Positions 23,216-33,196 of a DNA stretch of 64,000 nt are shown here, in pieces. This stretch comes from Saxidomus purpurata (lineage: Eukaryota; Mollusca; Bivalvia; Venerida; Veneridae). Position numbers and translations under genes: made by a program. The stretch covers positions 16,700,077-16,764,076 of the forward strand of contig JAFMSR010000009.1 of NCBI GenBank assembly GCA_022818135.1, read 5' to 3'. The notes beneath the pieces were generated by a model. It saw only the letters and a list, made by a program, of their open reading frames with translations. It ran no database searches and was not told the DNA's origin. How positions within the stretch are numbered: position 1 is the stretch's first letter; every line of letters begins with the position of its first letter.

Positions 23216-24015
23216 TGAATTGCATTACACGAAGGGTGTTCGAAAATATTCCGGAAAATGGTCATTTCTTTCTAATCGTTTTATTTTGACGAAACGTTGA
23301 CTGTAAACACATCAAAATATGTCACTATCTTGTTCGTTTTTAGTAAGTTAGTAATGTACATTCTACTGTCGCTATAGCAACGTCATGTTTTGTTGAGCGG
23401 GGCACCTTTATTAGTAACTGTTAAAAAAACATTAGGCTTTTGTGACAACAAGAGTTCCTATTTCCTCTGTAATGTTGTGTGATTGTATGCAAAAATGTTC
23501 ATGCTTCTTGCCATTCTATGGTTTTATTCAACAAGCACAATACAAAATTCAAGCATAAATGCGTTTGTAAATATAGACAATTTTGTATATAATGAGATAA
23601 GTCCAATGACCCAAATTTACGATTTATTAAATAGGTTGCGTTTTTAAAGCATTAAGTTAAGCATAGATTTTGTAAAAAGTAAATGTTATGAGTATTCAAA
23701 ACAATACAGTTATTAAATCAGATACGGTATCTATATTGCAAGCTTCTTACTGAAGATTTTTCTGTTTCTTCCCAGAAACGATGCTCACGCATGCTTTTTT
23801 TTCAGTATCTGTACCAAGGATAACAATAAAGAGCAAGCTCTTATTTCCATTGTGGTCCTTAAAACATATTCAGATACAAGGGAATCCAGGGACAAGACCA
23901 TACTTCCTTTTACGAATAGAACCCTTGGTTCTTTAACGTGTCCGGTATACCGATACACGCGAGACAATACCTCTAGGTTTTTAACCAGTTTATCACTAGA
24001 TTAGAAGGGTGGAAA
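23216..24015. other. Sequence without visible gene
   Basis: There is no recognisable domain or tandem repeat. A 60-codon minus-strand frame at 23785-23967 is unremarkable. Confidence 0.5.
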
Positions 24016-24190
24016 ACACTGATATTGTTTTGGCGTTGTCCGTCCGCTCATCCATCCGTCCGAGCCATAACTAAAGTACCAATGGATAGAATTTCATGAA
24101 ACTTAAAACGAGTATACAAAAGCATAATGCCGCGGCACACGCGCAACTTTTGTCAAGATTTGCACAGTATCTCCAGAGTAATTGCCTTTT
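24016..24190 (+). mobile_element. Fragment of a GTCCGTCCG-type bivalve element
   Basis: GTTGTCCGTCCGCTCATCCATCCGTCCG is followed by an AACTAAAGTACCAATGGATAG segment and ATTTCATGAAACTTAAAAC. This layout (multiple GTCCGTC boxes, then TTTCATGAAACTT) is typical of the pearl/HINE-like leaders seen elsewhere in the window. No core array or 3' hairpin is visible. Confidence 0.45.
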
Positions 24191-24945
24191 TATTGTTATT
24201 TTCTTCAATATTCAATATACAAACATCAAAATTCTATTTATTTTGAACCGGTTATCAAAATTTAATTGATCCATTCTCTGTGAAAATTCTTCTAAATACT
24301 CTCAAAAAACACTAAGAACTTGAAAATCCATGATGGACGATATGTCTGGAATGGTAATTAGTATATAAAACAAAACAATCTTTAAATTTGAAATGTTTGT
24401 CATTCATTTAATATTTTATTTAATTTTCTGAAAAACAAATTTTTTATTAATTCCAATTCACCACGGATTCTTAATAAACAGTGTGACTGATTTCAGTTTA
24501 TTTGTATATCGTGACCTGTAATTACCCCTTCAAGGAGATGTTAATAACACGCGACGTTTCACAGAGTTGGTCCGACTGCTGATCAACAGTGCAAATTGTT
24601 TCTTGGTACATTTTATTGTTCTAGTCAAAAGATGTACTTTACAATACAATAGATCTGAAGGGACCGTGGGACAGGTTCGAGAGATCGGGGTTCGAGGTTT
24701 CGGAGGTATGATTTAAACAGAGATTTTGCCGGGACCACCGGCTTAGCTCAAGCCATCGGTTGTATTCGAGTGAATGAAGTTTGAGCGAACGAAGTTTCAC
24801 TGTATTTGCGTCCTCTGATTTTTTTTGTGCGTCACGGGCTTCATTATTTACTGTCGATGTAGGTCTATTCTCTATTTAAAAAGCTCTAAACAATTTAAAT
24901 ATGTAGCTAATTGTATTGAACAGGTACTGGGCAATGATCAAGTAC
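24191..24945. other. Sequence without visible gene
   Basis: A more G+C-rich patch at 24660-24790 has several short near-repeats (GGTTCGAG, GGGTTCGAGG; GAATGAAGTTTGAGCGAACGAAG), possibly an unrecognised repeat end. No coding sign is visible. Confidence 0.4.
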
Positions 24946-25130
24946 CCTGGTAGTAGCATTACCAGAACCGAAACTCCGGTAATCGTCCCAGCTCAACTCA
25001 AGACTAGCACTACTTGTTCGATCCCTGCCTTAGCCAGGTCGGTAGTGTCCTTGGGCAATACACAAATAAATCCACATTGCCTCTCTCTCTTCGAAGTTGA
25101 TTCCATCTGGAATGAGTCTTGAGAGCGATT
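24946..25130 (+). mobile_element. Possible degraded tRNA-derived SINE
   Basis: A B-box-like TTGTTCGATCCCTG (25014) is followed by GTGTCCTTGGGCAATACAC and a CTCTCTCT run, a sequence order familiar from bivalve SINE bodies. No clear A box was found in the expected place, so the call is weak. Confidence 0.3.
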
Positions 25131-25435
25131 AATATAATATGTAAGAACTTGTTTCGCAATCAGGAATAAATAAATTAGTATAAATTAAAAAAACTGCTTG
25201 TAAGTAACTAAATAAGCAAAAGCTTTTGAAAATCTTCTGTTGGTGCACATTAGACAGCGAATGATTTGTAGTAGGTGGGATTTACATAGGTCTGGTGAGA
25301 TAAAGACTTGGCCAGATTACTCTTCAAGATATTTTTGATGCCTGAACCACCTTCTCCCTTGATATTTTCATAGAGGTTCCCATTTTAGGAGTCAGTAGGT
25401 TATAGAAATCAACTTATTGCAGTTTTTCTATATTC
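25131..25435. other. Sequence without visible gene
   Basis: Nothing recognisable is visible on either strand. Confidence 0.5.
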
Positions 25436-25770
25436 ATTTGATGTGCCTGCGGCTAGCCATCTTACATCTCCCCCTCTTGTTGATAAGTGGTTTACACCAG
25501 CACAGGCACATAAATAAGGAGTGATATTTGCTATACTATACTTATAAAGACATGCTTGCAGGCTGATCATGGTCTGCGTTGTTCTTTATTCAGTCAGTAA
25601 CGTTTCAGTGAATGCCCTATGTGGTATTATAAATTAATGATACCGTCCAAATTTCAATTTAGCCGAATAAAAGTTAGTGTGTGAACAGGATGTGCAGGCT
25701 GATCATGATCTGCACTGGTCACAAAGGCTTAATCACTGGCTGTCAACAGGGAAGGGGCTAAATTAGACAT
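25436..25770 (+). repeat. Dispersed repeat with GGCTGATCATGATCTGCACT
   Basis: The motif GCAGGCTGATCATGGTCTGC (25558) is repeated at 25694 as GCAGGCTGATCATGATCTGC, followed by ACTGGTCACAAAGGC. A third copy lies at 41640-41690 (GGTCATGATCTGCACTGGTC, ACAGAGGCTGATTA). The upstream segment with TGCCTGCGGCTAGCC probably belongs to the same element. It is non-coding. Confidence 0.55.
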
Positions 25771-25948
25771 GGGTCAGTTAATTTCATCACTGTTGTAATT
25801 TCTATGGTTGCAACAGTTTAGTTCCAGATCATCAAGTCCTTAGTATCATCTATATCAGGCCTTACTATGTCATTTAATCCATGGCAGTCTTACAGATTGT
25901 ATAGCCCATCATATACTATTTTTGGATTTCAGCTGTTTTTAATGCACT

Positions 25949-26026
25949 ATATTTTATAGCGTGAGATTTTCTGTATTTATCGCATGAGATTTCTGTTTTT
26001 ATAGTGTGAGATTTTCTGAATTTCAG
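25949..26026 (+). repeat. 22-23 bp tandem repeat forming the splice acceptor
   Basis: Three units (ATAGCGTGAGATTTTCTGTA at 25956, ATCGCATGAGATTTCTG at 25979, ATAGTGTGAGATTTTCTGAA at 26001) lead into TTTCAG at 26021-26026. The pyrimidine-rich acceptor tract of the following exon is therefore made of repeat units. An alternative TTTCAG at 25927-25932 lies upstream. Confidence 0.65.
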
Positions 26027-26741
26027 ATCTGATGATTTGACACCGTCCGACTCATTATCATCTATAAATACTATCACATCTACATCAACTATGGACACGG
26101 CTAGTTCACTATATGATAGTAATGGTTCATTCATTCACGAGCAAAGCAGATTTGCTGGTGACAGTACGCACCAGCAGCAAGTTGTGCTCAAAACACCATA
26201 TGGAACGTTTTATCAGGAAGATACAGGGTATTATGGGATGGTCCCAGAACAGCCAAGACGAAGATGCCACACAATGGATAGAGATTCTCAAATACCAAGA
26301 CCTAGACTGCACACAATTGAAGAAGGGTCAAGAAGACGTTATACTATGGATAGGGAGTATATAACAACAATGGTTGGAAAGCGGAGCGACAGGTTGGAGA
26401 AGCGTGCACATGTGAATAGTATGCCTGGGTCTGTAAATAGCTCAGCTTGCTCTTCCCCTGTCCCCATTTTTGAAGAACAATATTCATTATTGAATAGAAA
26501 TTATGACTTCATTCCAATGTCCACCCCTGATTCCAGTACATGTAGTTCTCGTACAAGCCCATCTTTTCACAAGGACACTCTTCAGCCATTTGCATCATCG
26601 CCAAACTCGCCTCGACCGCGATCAGGTTCTATGTTACTGACGACTTTGGCCCAATGCCGCGACCCCGTTGTGCAAGTTTCCATGTCCACTCTGAAGGGCA
26701 TGCAGTTCAAGGACAGCCATACATGGACGGGGAGTATTTGA
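26027..26741 (+). CDS. Host coding exon, disordered Ser/Arg/Tyr-rich protein
   Basis: This is the only frame in the window with host-protein character. After a TTTCAG acceptor the frame is open for 238 codons (first base completes a split codon) to a TGA at 26739. The protein is low-complexity: a Ser/Thr-rich start, then KTPYGTFYQEDTGYYGM, three Arg-rich segments of one type (RRRCHTMDRD, RPRLHTIEEG, RRRYTMDREY) and a Ser/Pro-rich stretch (SPRPRSGS). A YYGM (YxxM-type) site and several Arg-flanked Ser/Thr sites suggest a phosphorylated docking or scaffold protein. A second frame is open from about 26620 past the stop and also reads protein-like (RPRCASFHV...DGEYLTADGQHY), with faint likeness to the region after the PTB domain of insulin receptor substrates. 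That identity is speculative. AATAAA occurs at 26773. Neighbouring exons are not visible. Confidence 0.6.
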
Positions 26742-26899
26742 CAGCGGATGGACAACATTACATTACGATAAAAATAAATTATATTTGGGCACAATACTTA
26801 AATATGTACTTTAAAGTATGGAATGATTGCCCATCAGGAGCTTTGAGATATAGTTCCACAATAAGAATATTAAAACTTGTACACTTTATCCAAAACGAG

Positions 26900-27250
26900 G
26901 CTTAACCTAGGTGGACACTCTGCTACCTTATTAAAGAGGACACATACTGCATTCATGACCCATATGACAAAATTTTGACCTGGCAATAGGGACTCGCTGG
27001 AGCCCTGACCGAGTAAACACATTGCTTTATTGACCAAAGAGACACTTTTGCCCTGACCATGGGGACACATGTTTGCCCCGTTTCGGCGGACACGCTGCAG
27101 CTTGACCCTTGCGGAAGCATGGGGCATCATGTCATACTGACTCAGGGGACTTCTGCACATCCTTACTTAGGAGATACACTGCTGCATAACCATGGGGTCA
27201 AATGGTATTGTTGACCCAGTAGGGTAGCTTTCTGAAAATACCTATGTTTC
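26900..27250 (+). repeat. Degenerate minisatellite of about 25 bp
   Basis: Units resembling GGGACACATTGCTG plus CCTTGACCATG recur about every 25 bases: GGACACTCTGCTACC, GGACACATACTGCATTC, AAACACATTGCTTTATTGACC, AGACACTTTTGCCCTGACC, GGACACATGTTTGCCC, GGACACGCTGCAGC, GAGATACACTGCTGC. Divergence is high, with gaps of double length. It lies downstream of the coding exon, within its possible 3' region. Confidence 0.7.
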
Positions 27251-27299
27251 TTTTATGCTGACCAAAGGGGTCTATAACATTGTCCAACCGACTGTGATA

Positions 27300-27407
27300 A
27301 TACCTGACTACATATATATATATCATATATATATATATTTAATATAGTCATTTTATTAATACTTTTAAAATTGCCTTTTCCGGCTTTAAAATGCCTTAGG
27401 AATAGGC

Positions 27408-27436
<29 letters not shown>
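27300..27436. repeat. AT microsatellites
   Basis: Two dinucleotide tracts occur: ATATATATAT with a TCAT interruption at about 27310-27340, and an uninterrupted run at about 27408-27434. Confidence 0.9.
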
Positions 27437-27438
<2 letters not shown>

Positions 27439-27769
27439 GCTAGGGAAGAACAGACACGCGCATACGGATGGTACAGCAGAAAGGTGCGTTTTATCACATT
27501 AAAATCACAACAAAGGGAATTTAACCATTGTTACTGTTCTGTATTCGTCTGGCTCGAGTTATTTCCTTTTATGAACAGGAACTTTAAGTTAGTTTCGGAT
27601 TGTCATAACCTTGGTCAGAAATTAGCTTCTCAACTTCTCGAGCATTCTTCTGACAGTTTTGATACTAAGGTTACCATTACAAAAGTAGTATTTTGTAGTT
27701 AGGTCGAGGTCTGCTGTTCACCGTGCTTTTTTATAGGCTCAACACATGTACCTGTTTAATACCTAATAT
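27437..27769. other. Sequence without visible gene
   Basis: A 72-codon frame (27484-27702) has no recognisable family signature. Confidence 0.45.
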
Positions 27770-28385
27770 CGAGCGAATATTAAGTCTCATTTGTTCGTTT
27801 CGCTGATCCTGTCCGTCCGTCTGTCTGTAGACGCAATCCTGTGGTCGCTTAACATTTAAACCCACCCCCTGGACAGATTTAAATAATACTTCACAGAAGT
27901 GTTAAGTAGCATGCTTAGTTGTGCATGGTCTTGTGTCACTAGGTCAAAGGTCAAAATCACAGGGGCTCGAGATAGCAAAATCTTGTGGACGCGTAATCTC
28001 CAAAACCCCTGGTTAGAATTTAATGGTACTTCACAGAAATGGTAAGTACCATACCTAGTTGTGCATGGTTTATGTTTCGGGTCACTAGATCAAAGGTCAC
28101 AGGGGTTCGAAATGAAAAATATTATTTACGCATAATCTCCAAAACCCCTTGTCATTATTTAATGATACTTCACAGAAATGATATGTGCCATGCTAAGTTG
28201 TGCATGGTCCATTGTCCATGTTTTGGATCATTAGGTTAAAGGTCACAGCGGCTCGAGTTTTTAAAATCTTGTTCGCTCTTAATCTCCAAAACCCCTGGTC
28301 ACAATTTAATGATATTTCACAGAAGTGATAAGTACATTGCCCAGTTATGCATGGTCCATGTTTCGGGGCAGTTTATTTACTCAAA
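27770..28385 (+). mobile_element. Pearl/HINE-like element with four 140-147 bp cores
   Basis: The leader TTCGCTGATCCTGTCCGTCC plus GTCTGTCTG is followed by four head-to-tail units. The ACTTCACAGAA anchor starts at 27888, 28028 and 28167, with ATTTCACAGAA at 28314. Units contain AATCTCCAAAACCCCTGGT and TTGTGCATGGTC, with AGGTCAAAGGTCA. The 3' terminus is missing: similarity stops at GGTCCATGTTTCGGGG, so the copy is truncated or interrupted. Confidence 0.75.
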
Positions 28386-28954
28386 ACAGCGCTGTCTTCT
28401 AATGTTACACAAATTTTATAAACTGTGTCAGTGTGGTGTTTGGGGGGGGGGGGGGGTATTCATCACCTTCAGTGATAGTTCTAGCTTTCTTCAAACATGC
28501 TACTGTACTGAAAGGGAAGAGGGTTTTCTTGGGGGGAGGAGGGGAGGGGGAAGTGTCTTAATGAAATATACGTAATGAACGTGATAAACTGCTAAAAATG
28601 GATTTGCCCTTGGGACGATAAGTTATAGGCTTTCATACAGGTAGGAACCTACGCGAGGAGGATACGTTTTTGGCAATGTAACACACGTTTGTACGCATAA
28701 GTTTATTCAGTGAAAATGATATATATTTCGATACATTAGTGAAAAGTTATTCTTTTCGTAATAATTTCAACATATTCTCTATCAGTTTCACTGATCAATC
28801 TTGGGTTTTAATTTCCCTTTAGATGCCTCTTTAATAAAAAAGTCCAAGTTAATGAAAATCCAAGCGTCTGCGTGGTTACTATTTTCGGCTGTACGAATCT
28901 GCCCATAGGGGGCTTTCCCCGGATATTGCCATTTAATTTTTGGCCTGGGGCTGT
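28386..28954. other. Sequence with G-runs, no visible gene
   Basis: A run of 15 G at 28442-28456 and a G-rich tract GGGGGGAGGAGGGGAGGGGG at about 28532-28552 could each form a G-quadruplex on the plus strand. No coding sign is visible. Confidence 0.6.
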
Positions 28955-29938
28955 AAGCCCCAACGCCATAGTTAGCATACCACATTTCAAACACCGTATA
29001 TAATTGTAATAGGTGCTGATAACAACTGTAAAATTGCCCTATGAGCAATTAGTGCAAGATAGACCAGATCAAGCTGTTGTTTGAATGTTGCATATTATGT
29101 TCATATTACAAATGGAAAAATTCAAGACAGCTTCAAACGACAGCATTAAAGTGCATAGCTTACGGCCTCCATTACACAGTCTTTCATGGACTCTTTTTTT
29201 TAGAATTACTGCGCTGTTAATGCCAACTTGCGTTAATTACGGAAGATAATCACGTGCATATCACGGAAAAGTACGGATATTTACGGAACGAATGGAGCTC
29301 GATGATAACGAACGATTATATCTTTATTCACCTAAATAAATTTCTTTTCTAAAAAGATATAATTTACGTACATTCCCGACAGAGAAGTCATGTGACATTG
29401 TTTTCCGCCGTTGACTGAAGGACTGTTGAGAACTGCAACATGTTGGTAAATAGCGCTTAATCAGTTAATCGCATCACATTTCTAACATTTTTTACATTAT
29501 TTTGATACAGTAAATAAACGTTAAACCTTGTAATCGTTATAAACTGTGTAAGACCTACGAACATGTATGTAGATTGTATATATATGCCGTTGCTGAACAC
29601 TATCAACAGTTGGTAAATAGCGTTGCCATTGATCAGCTACAGACATAAAGTGTATTTGTATCTGCGGATCTTTTCGGCCGCGGAAAATATGTTGATCATT
29701 TTTGAGAGCCATTGTTTTTGTAGCTCACTTTGGAACTGACAATGGTAGCTCGTAATACTCGGATAGTTTTCATCCATTTGACAATAAGGTAATCACAATT
29801 TAAGCTTTTAAAACAGCTAAAAATCCTCTAGTGATCCGGAAATGAAAGAAAGGACTCTAGCAAGAAAGGAATGTTAAATAATTGATTGTATCATAATAAC
29901 TATGTAAATATAAATGTGATTTGTTATCATACAGATGT
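28955..29938 (+). mobile_element. Interspersed element, copy A (inverted partner at 35.1-35.9 kb)
   Basis: The segment 28955-29390 is collinear with 58180-58690 (TTAGCATACCACATTTCAAA, ATTACTGCGCTGTTA, CATATCACGGAAAAGTACGG, TTTACGTACATTCCC). From about 29275 to 29938 it is collinear with the reverse complement of 35148-35880 (CGATTATA...TTTACGTACATTCCCGACAG, GTTGGTAAATAGCG, GAAAGAAAGGACTCTAGC, AACTATGTAAATATAAA). The element is non-coding. Two different partners covering different parts suggest an element longer than any single copy here. Confidence 0.7.
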
Positions 29939-30524
29939 GTACATTTGTAGAAGTAACTATTGTGCTTTGAAAAAGAGAAAATAAAGCTAAAATTTCCTCT
30001 CAATATCTTCCGTATTTGCATTTTGTAAGAACAAAATCCAATCACTGGTTATTACTGAAATCCAGAACAACAAAATGTTGCAATGTACACTCTTATATAG
30101 ATGAAGCAATGCCGATGTTCCATTCCATTTCATTGAGTAGTTTGTGTTAATTCATGAATGTTGGTGAATAAGGACACAATTTCGGATTTGTAAAACCTGT
30201 TTCTATTAGTCAGTTTTAATAGATCAATCGGCTTTCATCTTTGGTGTCTGGCTTTCGTTTTGAATAAAACGAAGACGCTGGAAGCAATGGTATTTTGTTT
30301 GGTTTCCAGTTTTATGTGTTTGTCATATGTTATTATTGTGAAATGTAATCGTAATACCAACAAACCGGCAAAAGATTCTGCGAACCTTATTCCACACGAA
30401 GCGCTTTGATTATTCATGTGTTTGTTATTTCATAAATGATTTTGGCAGTCATATGTGTGCAATGCATGAAACGATATTTGTGAAGGAAGCGCCATTTTCC
30501 TTAGTTTTTTTTTTTTAATTTTTA
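29939..30524. other. Sequence without visible gene
   Basis: Nothing recognisable was seen apart from a T10 run near 30508. Confidence 0.5.
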
Positions 30525-31175
30525 GCTTCCCTGATCACGAACCTTTAGAAGCGTTTAATGCCAGGCGTCCGTCGTCCGTCCGTCCATAAGTTTGTTTGCA
30601 CTCTAGCATCTACATTATTTAAATCAATCATAATGAAACTTGAACTCCATGTGAATGGCCGCAAGATCTCAAACGAGTTTAATTATGGGCTTGATCGGAT
30701 AAGTTCTTCCAGAGTTATAGCCCCTGATTGAACAAAAATTGCAAGATTTGACTGTGTTTACACTCTTAGCACCTCAATTTCTTCACTAATCCTTATCGGT
30801 GTTGATGACACTAAGCAGTGATGTTCCGTGCATGAAGCTCTACCAAAATTGTTAAAAAAATTCCGTTCCGATGAAAACTCTAGGTGCCATGGCAACACAT
30901 AGAAAAAACGTTCTTCTCTGAAACCACAAGGCCTGGAGCTTAAATATTTAGCATTGTAGTATGTAGTATTGCCTAGTGGACCTCTACCAAGATTGTTCAA
31001 ACTATGACCCACGGGTGTACGAAAAACTTTAAAAATCTTCTTCTCCAAAATCACATGGCCTAGAGCTCTAGAGCTGAGATATTTGGTATTTTGGAACGTC
31101 ATGTGGACCTCTGCAAAGTTTGTTCAAATTATGCCCCTGGGGTCAAACTTGACCATAGCCTTTGTCTGTAAATAG
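30525..31175 (+). mobile_element. Diverged relative of the 7.7 kb pearl/HINE-like element
   Basis: It begins TTTTTAGCTTCCCTGATCACG with GTCCGTCGTCCGTCCGTCC, then shares ATGAAGCTCTACCAAAATTG and two eroded core units (TCTTCTCTGAAACCACAAGG at about 30912 and TCTTCTTCTCCAAAATCAC at about 31037) with the element at 7717-8863. GACCATAGCC near 31150 corresponds to the last core. No clear 3' hairpin remains. Confidence 0.7.
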
Positions 31176-31714
31176 AGTTATAGGACACACTTAGCTTCTA
31201 GAGAGTTCCAGCATTTTATGTGAAAATTTTCACCTTTATGACTATTTTTACATATGGGGTCCTACAAAAGTTTTTGTTTTCCGATTTCACCGCATGAATG
31301 TTTTTGAGAAACGATACCCTTAAGAAACGATGCCCATGTTTACAGAGAAATATTACTTATTTCAAGAGACGATGCAAAGAAAATATGAAAACATCTAGCA
31401 ATTGAAAGGTAGGTTTTTCGGAAAGTAAGTCCAGGAGGTAGATCTGACAGAATTGCGCTACATTGAATAAGTTAACGAGAATTTGGACCGCAGTTGTTAT
31501 TTAACTTCATGAACGCCATTGAAAGAGTTACGGGAAAGTCAAACAAATATGGACGGCCCTTTCCACCAAACACTGTACATGTACATGTACATAGTATATT
31601 ATCCTGACTGGCAAAAAATAGGCAACTTGATCTTTGAACTTAAAAGTAATTACACATTACACATTTTACACTCAGTGCAATTTGAAAAGGAATTATTCCA
31701 ATGTACATGCTGAA
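31176..31714. other. Sequence without visible gene
   Basis: A (GTACAT)3-like run near 31577 is the only feature. Confidence 0.5.
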
Positions 31715-31965
31715 TGGACCACCTCCGTGGCCGAGGGTTAGAATCGCTGACTTGAAATCATTGTAACTCTCATTGATTGAGGGTCACGAGTAAGAGCTGT
31801 TGTTCCAACCATGTCTCTTTATGTGAGAAAGTTGGCAACCGACAATAAGGTTTTAGTACTGGTTCGCCCAAGGAACGATGGCTAGGTACTCTGTCCGCCT
31901 GAACAAGAGACTGAAATACGATTGAAACAGGCGTTAAACCTCTAAACAGCAACAACTTGTTGACT
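31715..31965 (+). mobile_element. tRNA-derived SINE
   Basis: An A-box region CCGTGGCCGAGGGTTAGAATC at 31726 is followed by GCTGACTTGAAATCA. The B-box region is eroded (GAGGGTCACGAGTAAGAG). The body has TTTATGTGAGAAAGTTGGCA and GGTACTCTGTCCGCCTGAAC, ending GCGTTAAACCTCTAAACAGC. This head-plus-body layout is the widespread bivalve SINE type. Expected transcription by polymerase III is from knowledge of the class; the damaged B box suggests this copy is silent. Confidence 0.75.
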
Positions 31966-31989
31966 AATAGAGAATCCGACTTTCCTTCT

Positions 31990-33196
31990 TTTGGTGACTT
32001 GGGGAATAAACTAGTTTTTAGCGCATTGTCGATGCATGGTCCGTTACTCTAAATGCTGGTGAGTTGGGCAATAAACTGGTTTGAAGCGTTTTGTCTTTGC
32101 ACGGTCCGTTACTTTAAATGTTGGTGACTTGGGCAATAAACTGGTTTGAAGCGCATTGTCGATGCACGGTGCGTTTCTCAAAGTATTGGTGACTTGGGCA
32201 ATAAACTGGTTTGAAGCGTATTGTCTTTGCACGGTCCGTTTCTCGAAGTATTGGTGACTTGGTGAATAAACCGGTTTGTAGCGTATTGTCTTTGCATGGT
32301 CCGTTTCTCGAAGTATTGGTGACTTGGGGAATAAACTGGTTTGAAGCGCATTGTCTTTGCACGGTCCGTTTCTCGAAGTATTGGTGACTTGGGGAATAAA
32401 CCGGTTTGTAGCGTATTGTCTTTGCATGGTCCGTTTCTCGAAGTATTGGTGACTTGGTGAATAAACCGGTTTGTAGCGTATTGTCTTTGCATGGTCCGTT
32501 TCTCGAAGTATTGGTGACTTGGGGAATAAACCGGTTTGTAGCGTATTGTCTTTGCATGGTCCGTTTCTCGAAGTATTGGTGACTTGGGGAATAAACCGGT
32601 TTGTAGCGCCTGTCTTTGCATGGTTCGTTTCTCGAAGTTTGGTGACTTGGGAATAAACCGGTTTGTAGCGTATTGTCTTTGCATGGTCCGTTTCTCGAAG
32701 TATTGGTGACTTGGGGAATAAACCGGTTTGTAGCGTATTGTCTTTGCATGGGCCGTTTCTCGAAGTATTGGTGACTTGGGGAATAAACTGGTTTGTAGCG
32801 CTTGTCTTTTGCATGGTTCGTTTCTCGAAGTATTGGTGACTTGGGGAATAAACCGGTTTGTAGCGTATTGTCTTTGCATGGTCCGTTTCTCGAAGTATTG
32901 GTGACTTGGGGAATAAACCGGTTTGTAGCGTATTGTCTTTGCATGGTCCGTTTCTCGAAGTATTGGTGACTTGGGGAATAAACCGGTTTGTAGCGCATTG
33001 TCTTTGCATGGTTCGTTTCTCGAAGTATTGGTGACTTGGGGAATAAACCGGTTTGTAGCGTATTGTCTTTGCATGGTCCGTTTCTCGAAGTATTGGTGAC
33101 TTGGGGAATAAACCGGTTTGTAGCGTATTGTCTTTGCATGGTCCGTTTCTCGAAGTATTGGTGACTTGGGGAATAAACCGGTTTGTAGCGTATTGA
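31990..33196 (-). repeat. 65 bp minisatellite, about 18 units
   Basis: The unit contains GGTCCGTTTCTCGAAG, TGGTGACTTGGGGAATAAAC and GGTTTGTAGCGTATTG. Spacing is 65 bases in most units, with a few shortened ones near 32600-32830. Units from 32200 rightwards are almost identical, while those at 31990-32190 are more diverged, so expansion was recent at the right side. No stop codon lies in any minus-strand frame of the consensus. As 65 is not a multiple of three, three overlapping open frames of 393, 369 and 355 codons arise, all reading the same 65-residue cycle in different phase. That is a repeat artefact, not gene evidence. Confidence 0.95.
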
